12,853 nt of DNA from Candidatus Saccharimonadota bacterium. Its GTDB lineage: Bacteria; Patescibacteriota; Saccharimonadia; Saccharimonadales; SLHW01. The DNA lies in contig SLHW01000051.1 in NCBI GenBank assembly GCA_007135955.1, positions 1-12,853 of the forward strand, in the 5' to 3' direction. The position numbers and the translations under genes were made by a program. Shown in pieces: positions 1-7,305 of this stretch. A model generated the notes under the pieces. That model saw only the letters and a list, made by a program, of their open reading frames with translations. It was not told where the DNA came from and did not search any database. Position 1 is the stretch's first letter; every line of letters starts with the position of its first letter.

Positions 1-115
<115 letters not shown>

Positions 116-307
116 TGAAAAATGCATTAGCAAGTTTTCATATTATTTTAAGAACTTGTCTGTTTCAGTCGAACATTACTTAGGAAATCCTAAGAAATTA
201 CTGACTAAATGTACAACAATTCAAAACATTAAATTGACGTTGATTTGCACTAACCTAGTTTTTAACGATCAGTTTTTTGAGACACCAAAACATGGAACCT
301 CAAAAGA
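116..307 (-). other. pre-16S rRNA leader with processing-type hairpins
   Basis: This segment lies between the predicted rRNA transcription start and the 16S 5' end. It holds an inverted repeat CTTAGGA/TCCTAAG (179-185 with 188-194), framed by TCAGT/ACTGA (165-169 with 200-204), and a second pair CAAGTT/AACTTG (131-136 with 153-158). On the minus strand a boxA-like AGTTCTTAAAATA sits inside the second pair. Such leaders in bacteria carry antitermination sites and one strand of the 16S processing stem. The 3' half of that stem is outside the window, so pairing cannot be tested. No coding region is supported here. Confidence 0.6.
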
Positions 308-314
308 CCTACCA

Positions 315-343
315 ATAGTACCGATACAGCAGTCGGCTGTCAA
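315..343 (-). promoter_or_regulatory. rRNA operon promoter (sigma-70 type)
   Basis: On the minus strand, TTGACA (338-343) is followed after exactly 17 bases by TACTAT (315-320). Transcription would begin near 308, giving a leader of about 190 bases before 16S. The -35 box is consensus and the spacing ideal, as expected for a strongly expressed rRNA operon. It lies downstream of gyrA, so 16S need not depend on gyrase read-through. Confidence 0.8.
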
Positions 344-349
344 GCGTTA

Positions 350-389
350 CAACTGACTATGTACAAATTACATCGTTTTTGGTCAGTTG
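350..389 (-). terminator. inverted repeat after gyrA, possible terminator
   Basis: A perfect 8-base inverted repeat CAACTGAC/GTCAGTTG (350-357 with 382-389) lies just past the gyrA stop codon, with a smaller ATGTA/TACAT pair (359-363 with 369-373) inside it. It sits between gyrA and the -35 box of the rRNA promoter. It could end gyrase transcripts, but on the minus strand no run of U follows the second arm, so a standard intrinsic terminator is not supported. A protein-binding operator is the alternative. Confidence 0.35.
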
Positions 390-392
390 AGC

Positions 393-2945
393 TTATTTTT
401 CTTCTTCAGATTCTGGTTCTTGCTCAGGGTCGATTAAGGCAAATGATGCCACTTTATCACCATCATTCAGTCGCATAATACGAACCCCTTGAGTGGCACG
501 ACCAAGGCTCGGTATATCTTTCATGGCCAAGCGAACCGTCTGACCATATTGAGACATGATGATGATTTCTTGCTCAAGGCTAGACAGTGCCTTAACACCG
601 ATTAATAGTCCTGTCTTTTTGTTGACGACTGCAGATCGGATACCGACACCACCACGCTTATGAGCGGCAAACTGTGCAATCTTAGTTCGTTTTCCGTAGC
701 CATTCTCACTTATAACGAAAATGTTGCTTTTTTCTTCGACGACGTCCATGCCGATAACGACATCTTCTTTACGTAAGCGAATGCCCCTAACGCCACGTGC
801 TGTGCGACCCATGGCACGCACATCAGCTTCATGGAAGCGAATTGCCTGGCCTTGTCGAGTGGAAATAACTACCTCATTGTCTCCGCTGGTTAAGCGTATC
901 CATCGTAGCTCATCACCTTTGTCGAGATTGATTGAAATCAGACCCGAGCTACGGACATTCTTATACTGCTCAAATAGTGTCTTCTTGACAACACCTTTCG
1001 TGGTGCACATAAAGAGATGGTCACCTTTGTTGGTCTTGTCGACATTGATTACCGCATTAACAACTTCATCAGGCTGCAACTGCAGTAGATTAACGAGGGC
1101 AATTCCCTTTGCGCCAAGGTTAGTGCTTGGTACTTCGTAAGTCTTTAGTCGGAAAACTCTTCCTGTATTAGTAAAGAACAGTAAGTAGTCATGCGTACTA
1201 GCATTCACGACATGCTCAATAGCGTCTTCGTCTCTCGTCATCATCCCACGTCGACCTTTGCCGCCTCGGTTTTGTCGCTTATAGTCATTGATTGGGGTGC
1301 GTTTAATGTAGTTTGCTGATGTAAGTGTAACTACAACTTGCTCATCCGGAATAAGATCCTCGTCGCTTAGTTTGTCAAGTTCTTGTGGGACTACCTGCGT
1401 ACGACGCTCATCACCAAACTGCTTTTTAATCTCCAATAATTCATCCCTGATTATTTTTAAAATCTTCTTTTCGTCAGCCAAAATTGCCTCGAGTTCAGCG
1501 ATGGTTTTCAGTAATTGAGCTAACTCATCTTCAATTTTCTTGCGTTCTAGTCCGGCTAGCGTTCGAAGCTGCATAGCGAGTATTGCTTTGGCTTGAATTT
1601 CGGTCAGCTTGAATATCTTTATCAAGTTAACTTGTGCTTCTTCGCTAGTCTCGCTAGAACGAATAGTCGCTATAACTTCATCTATATTGTCTAGGGCTAT
1701 CTTGAGCCCTTCAAGTACATGTGCCCTTGCTTTGGCCTTATCTAGCTCAAACTGTGTTCTTCGCCGTACTACATTCTGACGATGCTTGATATGCTCAAAA
1801 ATTATATCCTGTAGGCCAAGGACTCGTGGCTGGATACCATCGATTAACGCTAGCATATTGTAGTGAAACGCCATCTGAAGTGGTGTTAGCTTATAAAGTT
1901 GATTAAGTAACTTCTTAGGATAGGCGTCTTTCTTGAGGTCAATCACAATCCTAACATTGCCACGGGCACTTTCGTCTCGAATATCCCGTATGCCGGCTAT
2001 CTTCTTGTCATGCACTAAATCAGCAACTTTTTCGATTAGTGACGCCTTGTTTAATCCATACGGTATTTCAGTGATGATAATCGAATTCTTGCCTTTGGCA
2101 TCTTCCTCAATAGTCGCAACGCCACGAACAATGACTCCACCTCGCCCAGTAGTAAATGCATTACGAATCGATTCTTTACCGTAAACAATACCACCAGTCG
2201 GAAAGTCTGGACCCTTGATGTGTTCAAGTAAATCATCAGTGGTTGCCTCAGGGTTATCAATAAGGGTGACTGTTGCGTCAACTAGCTCACTAAGGTTATG
2301 AGGAGGAATATTGGTAGCCATACCTACCGCAATACCAATCTGACCGTTTAACAGTAGGTTTGGCAGCTTTGCTGGTAGCACCGATGGCTCTCGCTCGCTA
2401 CCATCAAAGTTATCCCGAAAATCAACTGTGTTTTTATCGATATCACTGAGCAATTCTTCGGCGTGACGGTGCATTTTTGCCTCGGTATACCGCATAGCAG
2501 CTGGCGGATCGCCATCCATTGAACCAAAGTTACCTTGCCCATTTACCAAGGTGTAGCGCATCGCCCAATTTTGTGCCATGCGAACCATAGAGTCATAAAT
2601 AGCCGAATCACCATGTGGGTGGTATTTACCAATAACATCACCGACTATTCGAGCACTTTTAACAAACTTACCGCCTGGCTTCCAGCTGTTTTTCTCCATC
2701 GAGTAAAGAATCCTTCGATGGACTGGCTTTAAGCCATCACGAACATCTGGCAGTGCTCGTGCAACAATTACACTCATTGAGTAACGGAGGTAACTATCCT
2801 CCATTACATCTTCAACGGTTCTAAGCTCTAGATCACGAGAGTGCTTTTGTGCTTCCTGGGCCATTATTTCAACCTTTGGAATTTCAACTAGCTCGACGTC
2901 TGGTTCGTTGCCTTGGTCTGGTGTTTTGTGTTTATCATCTGCCAT
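393..2945 (-). CDS. gyrA: DNA gyrase subunit A
   Basis: GyrA breaks and rejoins DNA in the A2B2 gyrase that introduces negative supercoils. The 850-residue product has a non-conserved acidic N-terminus of about 40 residues and then the typical start VEDVMEDSYLRYSMSVIVAR. The active-site tyrosine is Tyr153 in the AAMRYTE motif. The quinolone-resistance region reads HPHGDSAIYDS, with Ser114 and Asp118 matching E. coli Ser83 and Asp87, the drug-sensitive residues. A GyrA box of the form QNRGGKG lies near residue 563 and starts the C-terminal DNA-wrapping beta-pinwheel; this marks gyrase rather than topoisomerase IV ParC. The C-terminus is a short acidic tail. The gene starts 3 bases after the gyrB stop, so it is co-transcribed with and probably translationally coupled to gyrB. 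The stop is TAA. The gene appears intact. Confidence 0.98.
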   Translation of the reverse strand: MADDKHKTPDQGNEPDVELVEIPKVEIMAQEAQKHSRDLELRTVEDVMEDSYLRYSMSVIVARALPDVRDGLKPVHRRILYSMEKNSWKPGGKFVKSARIVGDVIGKYHPHGDSAIYDSMVRMAQNWAMRYTLVNGQGNFGSMDGDPPAAMRYTEAKMHRHAEELLSDIDKNTVDFRDNFDGSEREPSVLPAKLPNLLLNGQIGIAVGMATNIPPHNLSELVDATVTLIDNPEATTDDLLEHIKGPDFPTGGIVYGKESIRNAFTTGRGGVIVRGVATIEEDAKGKNSIIITEIPYGLNKASLIEKVADLVHDKKIAGIRDIRDESARGNVRIVIDLKKDAYPKKLLNQLYKLTPLQMAFHYNMLALIDGIQPRVLGLQDIIFEHIKHRQNVVRRRTQFELDKAKARAHVLEGLKIALDNIDEVIATIRSSETSEEAQVNLIKIFKLTEIQAKAILAMQLRTLAGLERKKIEDELAQLLKTIAELEAILADEKKILKIIRDELLEIKKQFGDERRTQVVPQELDKLSDEDLIPDEQVVVTLTSANYIKRTPINDYKRQNRGGKGRRGMMTRDEDAIEHVVNASTHDYLLFFTNTGRVFRLKTYEVPSTNLGAKGIALVNLLQLQPDEVVNAVINVDKTNKGDHLFMCTTKGVVKKTLFEQYKNVRSSGLISINLDKGDELRWIRLTSGDNEVVISTRQGQAIRFHEADVRAMGRTARGVRGIRLRKEDVVIGMDVVEEKSNIFVISENGYGKRTKIAQFAAHKRGGVGIRSAVVNKKTGLLIGVKALSSLEQEIIIMSQYGQTVRLAMKDIPSLGRATQGVRIMRLNDGDKVASFALIDPEQEPESEEEK

Positions 2946-2948
2946 AGT

Positions 2949-4910
2949 CTATACGTCTAAGTCCTTTACAAATTTTGCATGTGTCTGAATAAAGTTTTTA
3001 CGCAAATCAACTTCGGTACCCATCAATTTACTAAAGATAGCGTCGGCTTTTTCAGCGTCATCTAGTCTTACTTGTATCAGTACACGATTTTCTGGATTCA
3101 TAGTCGTTTCCCATAGCTGGTCGGCATCCATTTCGCCAAGCCCCTTATAGCGCTGTACGTCAGTCAGTCCTGCCTGTCGCTTTCGGTCATCTTCGTCATT
3201 AATCAGCGTACCTTTTCCTTTGCGCTTAGCTATCAAGTCGTCAGTGATTTGATCACGTTCGTCGTCACTAAAGGCGTACCACTTTTTATTGCCCTGTCCT
3301 TTGAGTAAATAGAGTGGTGGTTTAGCGAGATAGAGGTACCCGCCATCGATAATTGGCCGCATATGCCGAAAGAAAAACGTCAAAAGCAGCGTGCTAATGT
3401 GAGATCCGTCAACGTCAGCATCAGTCATAATAATAATCCGATGATAGCGTAGGCCGTCAAGGCTAAACTGCTCCTCGATACCTACACCAAGCGCTTTGAT
3501 CAAGGTTACAATTTCGTTGTTAGCCAGCATCTTGTCTAAGCGAGCTCGCTCGACATTTAGCACCTTACCTCGTAGCGGCAAGATGGCTTGTGTCTTGCTG
3601 TCGCGACCACTCTTGGCGGAGCCACCTGCCGAGTCACCCTCGACAATATAGAGCTCAGAATTGCTAGGATCTCTTGTCGAACAATCGGCTAATTTACCGG
3701 GTAAACCTGATCCTTCTAAGACACCTTTGCGGATAATGTTTTCGCGAGCTGCCCGGGCTGCTTTGCGTGCACGGGCCGCCAATAATGCTTTGCCGACTAT
3801 CTTTTTAGCGACTGCCGGATGTTCTTCTAGGTAGTAAGCAAAGTATTCATTTAGTACTTGTTCGACATAACCACGAACCTCAGGATTGCCAAGCTTATTT
3901 TTAGTCTGGCCCTCAAACTGCGGATCTGGCAGTTTAACCAGAATGATTGCTGTTAAGCCTTCCCTCGTATCTTCACCAGATAAATTATCGTCTTTCTCTT
4001 TTATAAGGTTATTTTTACGTGCATAATCATTTATCACTCTCGTTAAAGCTGCACGAAAACCAGTTAAATGAGTACCGCCATCTGGATTGTACACATTATT
4101 GGCAAAGGACTTAACTGTTTCGGTATATGTTTCGGCATATTGAATTGCAATTTCAACCATCGACTCTTCTACTTGCTTCTCAACATAGAAAACGTCTTCA
4201 TCTACAACATCCTTACCCAAGTTGAGGTGCCGAGCATAGGAGCTTATACCACCCTCAAAATAAAAGGCATATTTTCTATTGTCTCGCTCGTCTCTTACTT
4301 CAGTTCTGAGGCCTTTGGTGAGGTAAGCTTGATGGCGCAAGTAATCAACCGCCCAGTCATACTCAATAGCCACTACTTCGAATATCGTTTCATCAGGATA
4401 AAACGTAATCATGGTGCCTGATTTATCGGTTTTACCGATTTTCTTGATGTCTGACAGCGGAACACCTCGCTCGTACTCCTGACGATACAAGTTGCCGTCT
4501 TTATATACTTCTGCGATTAGTTTGGTTGACAATGCATTAACAACGCTCAGTCCAACACCATGTAAGCCGCTAGAAACCTTGTAGCCGCCACCGCCAAACT
4601 TTCCACCAGCGTGAAGCACAGTCAGAACCGTCTCAAGCGCACTCTTTCCCGTCTTTGCGTGCTTATCAACTGGAATACCGCGCCCATTGTCACGTACCTC
4701 AATACCGCCATCCTCTTTTAAGCTAACCCAGAGACTATCTGCATGTCCGGCAATCGCTTCATCAACCGCGTTATCAGCAATTTCTTTTAATAAATGGTGG
4801 AGGCCGTCAACGCCAGTTCCACCGATGTACATTCCTGGTCGCTTACGAACTGGCTCAAGTCCTTCTAGGACCTGGATCTGCTCAGAGCTATATTGTTTTT
4901 GCTTTGACAC
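2949..4910 (-). CDS. gyrB: DNA gyrase subunit B
   Basis: GyrB is the ATPase and TOPRIM subunit of gyrase. The GHKL ATP-binding motifs are intact: Glu43 and Asn47 in KEIADNAVDEA, DNGRGIP at 74-80, and the glycine-rich lid around GLHGVGLSVVNALS. The TOPRIM domain has EGDSAGGSAKSGRD starting at Glu424 and a DADVDGSH metal site near residue 497. At 653 residues it is the short type found in many bacteria, without the extra TOPRIM insertion of the 804-residue E. coli protein. The start is GTG (4908-4910); a GAGAGGG stretch about 12 bases upstream is a plausible but rather distant ribosome binding site. It is the first gene of gyrB-gyrA, with its own promoter at 4966-4994. The stop is TAG. Confidence 0.98.
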   Translation of the reverse strand: MSKQKQYSSEQIQVLEGLEPVRKRPGMYIGGTGVDGLHHLLKEIADNAVDEAIAGHADSLWVSLKEDGGIEVRDNGRGIPVDKHAKTGKSALETVLTVLHAGGKFGGGGYKVSSGLHGVGLSVVNALSTKLIAEVYKDGNLYRQEYERGVPLSDIKKIGKTDKSGTMITFYPDETIFEVVAIEYDWAVDYLRHQAYLTKGLRTEVRDERDNRKYAFYFEGGISSYARHLNLGKDVVDEDVFYVEKQVEESMVEIAIQYAETYTETVKSFANNVYNPDGGTHLTGFRAALTRVINDYARKNNLIKEKDDNLSGEDTREGLTAIILVKLPDPQFEGQTKNKLGNPEVRGYVEQVLNEYFAYYLEEHPAVAKKIVGKALLAARARKAARAARENIIRKGVLEGSGLPGKLADCSTRDPSNSELYIVEGDSAGGSAKSGRDSKTQAILPLRGKVLNVERARLDKMLANNEIVTLIKALGVGIEEQFSLDGLRYHRIIIMTDADVDGSHISTLLLTFFFRHMRPIIDGGYLYLAKPPLYLLKGQGNKKWYAFSDDERDQITDDLIAKRKGKGTLINDEDDRKRQAGLTDVQRYKGLGEMDADQLWETTMNPENRVLIQVRLDDAEKADAIFSKLMGTEVDLRKNFIQTHAKFVKDLDV

Positions 4911-4965
4911 GTATTTAGCTATCCCTCTCTTTTACAGGTATTTTATTTCCCGTTTTCTTACTAGT

Positions 4966-4994
4966 AGTATAAACGAATATTTCCCTGATGCCAA
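4966..4994 (-). promoter_or_regulatory. gyrB-gyrA promoter
   Basis: On the minus strand TTGGCA (4989-4994) and TATACT (4966-4971) are separated by 17 bases. Transcription would start near 4959, giving a 5' leader of about 50 bases before the GTG start. It lies back to back with the plus-strand promoter near 5012-5039, so the two divergent units share about 150 bases of control region. Confidence 0.7.
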
Positions 4995-5011
4995 GACAAG
5001 AGTGTTGTTGA

Positions 5012-5039
5012 TTGAACACATAGTTTCATGCTTTAATAT
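5012..5039 (+). promoter_or_regulatory. promoter of the secreted-protein operon
   Basis: TTGAAC (5012-5017) is followed after 16 bases by TAATAT (5034-5039). The predicted start is near 5045-5046, at the first bases of an 18-base block that recurs behind the promoter at the right end of the window. The mRNA leader before the ATG at 5065 is then only about 20 bases. Confidence 0.55.
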
Positions 5040-5044
5040 AAGCA

Positions 5045-5062
5045 GTAGCACTTATGAATAAA
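5045..5062 (+). repeat. conserved 18-base transcript leader, copy 1
   Basis: GTAGCACTTATGAATAAA occurs here and, identically, at 12744-12761. Both copies begin 4-5 bases after a predicted -10 box, so each should be the 5' end of a transcript. In this copy the internal ATG (5054) opens a 9-codon frame that ends at 5083 and overlaps the start of the downstream gene in another frame. No Shine-Dalgarno sequence precedes either ATG. Confidence 0.7.
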
Positions 5063-5064
5063 CA

Positions 5065-6690
5065 ATGTATAAAAAATTACTAAGCAACCTACCATTTAAC
5101 CCTAGTCTTATCGGCCAAGTGTCTTTTTATGCAGCAAGGATTAAAAAAGAAGACCGCATACGCAGCATCGGGATGCTGTTTATTGCATTATCGTTCGTTG
5201 CTCAAATATTTGCGATATCGTTTCAGCCCCAACCATCACTTGCAAGCTCTCGTAACGATATTATCCCAGGGGGCTTTTCTTCAAAAGCTGAGGCAGTCAC
5301 TCACTGTCGAAACAATAATTATGACTTCCGTGAAACCCTAGAGCACTTTGGAGTTAGTTGTGATGCCCTGGCAAAATCAGAGCGAAAAACGATACGTTCA
5401 ACTGATTACAATAAAAAGCTAAAGTCTCTTGGTAGATTGCCCTATGGCAAAGCCGGCGAAACTGAAGTAAAGATTGGTGGAAAAACCTACTACCAAAGGT
5501 ACCTTTGGAGCTGGGACTCCTGGGATTACTCAACCTATGAAGCACTCGTTGGCACCCGAGCCAATGGCACACCATTTATGGTTCTGTACAATTGCGGCAA
5601 CATTACCATCGTTGATGCACCTGAACCTCCACCTCCTCCGCCGCCGCCCCCGCCACCGCCACAACCTACAGCAGAACCAACGGTTATTTGTGGCAATATT
5701 CGAATGAGCGTACTTGACCGCTCCACCATTACAACCGGTACTTCAGTACGATTTAACGGAACAGCAACTGGCAGCAACTTAACCAGCGATAGCACGGTTA
5801 CCATGACCTACACGGCAATAAATGTAGACACTAATGAGACCTACGACAGCAAATCGTCTAGTAGGGTTGTGTTCGAAGGTCAGACCGCGGAAGATACAAG
5901 TGGACGCAGTATCCGCTTTGATCAACCAGGAGCCCATGAAATTCAACTATCAGTTACCTATCAAGGCACGGAAGTAGACGGCAGTAATAGTGGTAGCTGT
6001 AAAAGTCTTCTCTATGTTGAGCTGCCGGATCTTTGCCCACAAATGCCAGGAGTTCAAACCGATGAATCAGAATGTCGACCTTGCGATGATGCATCAAGCG
6101 ACGATGACGTAACTGCCTGCTTAATACTTAGTAAGTCTGCCGAAAACGTCACTCAAGGCATCGCTGAAGCTGATGGCACCACCGCACAACCTGGCGACAC
6201 CATAACTTATACTCTAACCGCTCGAAACACCGCCAACATACCCGTAACCTTTGCTATAGGAGAGCATATGGGTGATGTGCTTGAGTATGCATTAGTTACC
6301 GATTTCCACGGAGGCTCAATAAATGAAGATGCGGTGGTAACATGGCCAGAACGAACTATTGACCCAGATGCACGAATATCAGAAAAAATTACTATACAGA
6401 TTTTGGATGAACTGCCTAATACTCCTATACCGGACTCTAATCCGGGCTCATATGATTTGACACTTACCAATGTTTACGGAAATAAAGTTGAGATATATCT
6501 ACCAATGTCACCTCTCAAGACTACCGAGCAAGTGGTACGTACCCTGCCCAATACCGGACCAGGCCAAAGCTTTGCCATCACTACCGCCATTACTACAGTA
6601 GTTGGGTACTTTTTTGCTCGAACAAAACTCTACAACAAAGAGCTTGCTATTGTAAAAAGTGATTTCGCATCACATGGAGGATCAGTATGA
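5065..6690 (+). CDS. secreted LPNTGPG-anchored surface protein with DUF11-like domain
   Basis: A 541-residue envelope protein of unknown function. Residues 1-33 carry a PFNPSLIGQVSFYAAR block that I recall from many Saccharibacteria exported proteins. A membrane or signal segment follows at 34-53, with possible cleavage near PSLASS. Residues 61-185 form a cysteine-containing domain with aromatic runs (YLWSWDSWDY). Then come 12 consecutive prolines (188-199), a beta-rich region (about 205-320), a short cysteine-rich acidic linker (324-352), and a DUF11-like repeat domain (about 353-455). The C-terminus has LPNTGPG (494-500), a hydrophobic helix (502-518) and a longer basic tail than classical sortase substrates. 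Several cysteines suggest disulfide bonds outside the cell. ATG 5065 is the first start after the in-frame TAA at 5059; no Shine-Dalgarno sequence is visible. It overlaps the next gene by ATGA. Surface role and anchoring are inferred from the motifs. Confidence 0.85.
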   Translation: MYKKLLSNLPFNPSLIGQVSFYAARIKKEDRIRSIGMLFIALSFVAQIFAISFQPQPSLASSRNDIIPGGFSSKAEAVTHCRNNNYDFRETLEHFGVSCDALAKSERKTIRSTDYNKKLKSLGRLPYGKAGETEVKIGGKTYYQRYLWSWDSWDYSTYEALVGTRANGTPFMVLYNCGNITIVDAPEPPPPPPPPPPPPQPTAEPTVICGNIRMSVLDRSTITTGTSVRFNGTATGSNLTSDSTVTMTYTAINVDTNETYDSKSSSRVVFEGQTAEDTSGRSIRFDQPGAHEIQLSVTYQGTEVDGSNSGSCKSLLYVELPDLCPQMPGVQTDESECRPCDDASSDDDVTACLILSKSAENVTQGIAEADGTTAQPGDTITYTLTARNTANIPVTFAIGEHMGDVLEYALVTDFHGGSINEDAVVTWPERTIDPDARISEKITIQILDELPNTPIPDSNPGSYDLTLTNVYGNKVEIYLPMSPLKTTEQVVRTLPNTGPGQSFAITTAITTVVGYFFARTKLYNKELAIVKSDFASHGGSV

Positions 6691-7271
6691 GCCTAGAACG
6701 CCATCCCCATTTCGAATCTAATAAAACACGTGAAAAAGGTGCGGAATTTAACATCGCAAAAGAAGTAAAAGAAAACTTAAAAAAGCTCGAGCAAAAAGAA
6801 AACAATCCTAGCGAACACTCTATCGAATCCGCTACTGAGACTATTCGGGAAACCATTGAAGCGGAAGCAAGACCAGCTGAACAGCTGAGACAAAAAGAGC
6901 GGCCAGCTGAAGAGGCCAGCGACCATCACTCAATTAATGCTCACGCAAAACTAAAAATAGAAGCTTACCGCAAACTACTCACAGATGTTCAGGCTAAACT
7001 CTCACCGCGAGATCAGCGATTCAGCAACTTCGTCCATAAGCCTTTCGTGGAGTCCGTTAGTGAAATAGCCAGTAAAACGATAGCTCGACCAGTCGGGATT
7101 GCCTGGGGTTCAATTATTACCTTCCTCGGTGTTGTTATAAGTTTATTTTATGCTTATCGCTATGGCATACCCTTTAACTACCTCCTGTTTGTGTTGCTTT
7201 TCATGGCTGGGTACTTAACTGCAACCATACTAGAGCTAGCATTCAAGTTGTTGGCTAGATATAAATCCTGA
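6687..7271 (+). CDS. small membrane protein with charged cytoplasmic N-terminal region
   Basis: A 194-residue protein whose ATG overlaps the stop of the preceding gene (ATGA), so translation is probably coupled. Residues 1-85 are highly charged, rich in Lys and Glu, and likely helical or disordered. Residues 86-130 (AYRKLLTDVQAKLSPRDQRFSNFVHKPFVE) are an amphipathic conserved-looking segment. Two hydrophobic helices follow at about 137-157 and 164-186, with a short basic end. I recall similar two-helix proteins in Saccharibacteria but know no function. Its pairing with the LPNTGPG protein suggests a membrane partner or assembly factor; that is inference. The stop is TGA, and the gene ends about 35 bases from the converging ATPase gene, with no clear terminator between them. 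Confidence 0.85.
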   Translation: MSLERHPHFESNKTREKGAEFNIAKEVKENLKKLEQKENNPSEHSIESATETIRETIEAEARPAEQLRQKERPAEEASDHHSINAHAKLKIEAYRKLLTDVQAKLSPRDQRFSNFVHKPFVESVSEIASKTIARPVGIAWGSIITFLGVVISLFYAYRYGIPFNYLLFVLLFMAGYLTATILELAFKLLARYKS

Positions 7272-7305
7272 CTTCTGTCGCTACGCTACTTTGATAAATG
7301 CTTAC

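Noticed and set aside
156..356. 66-codon plus-strand frame
   Set aside because: It lies antisense in the rRNA leader and promoter, has no ribosome binding site and no protein-like motif.
721..1140. 139-codon plus-strand frame
   Set aside because: It is fully antisense to gyrA, whose product is certain; the composition is that of a mirror frame.
7272..7305. Bidirectional terminator between converging genes
   Set aside because: Only short weak pairings and no T-run were found in the gap of about 35 bases.
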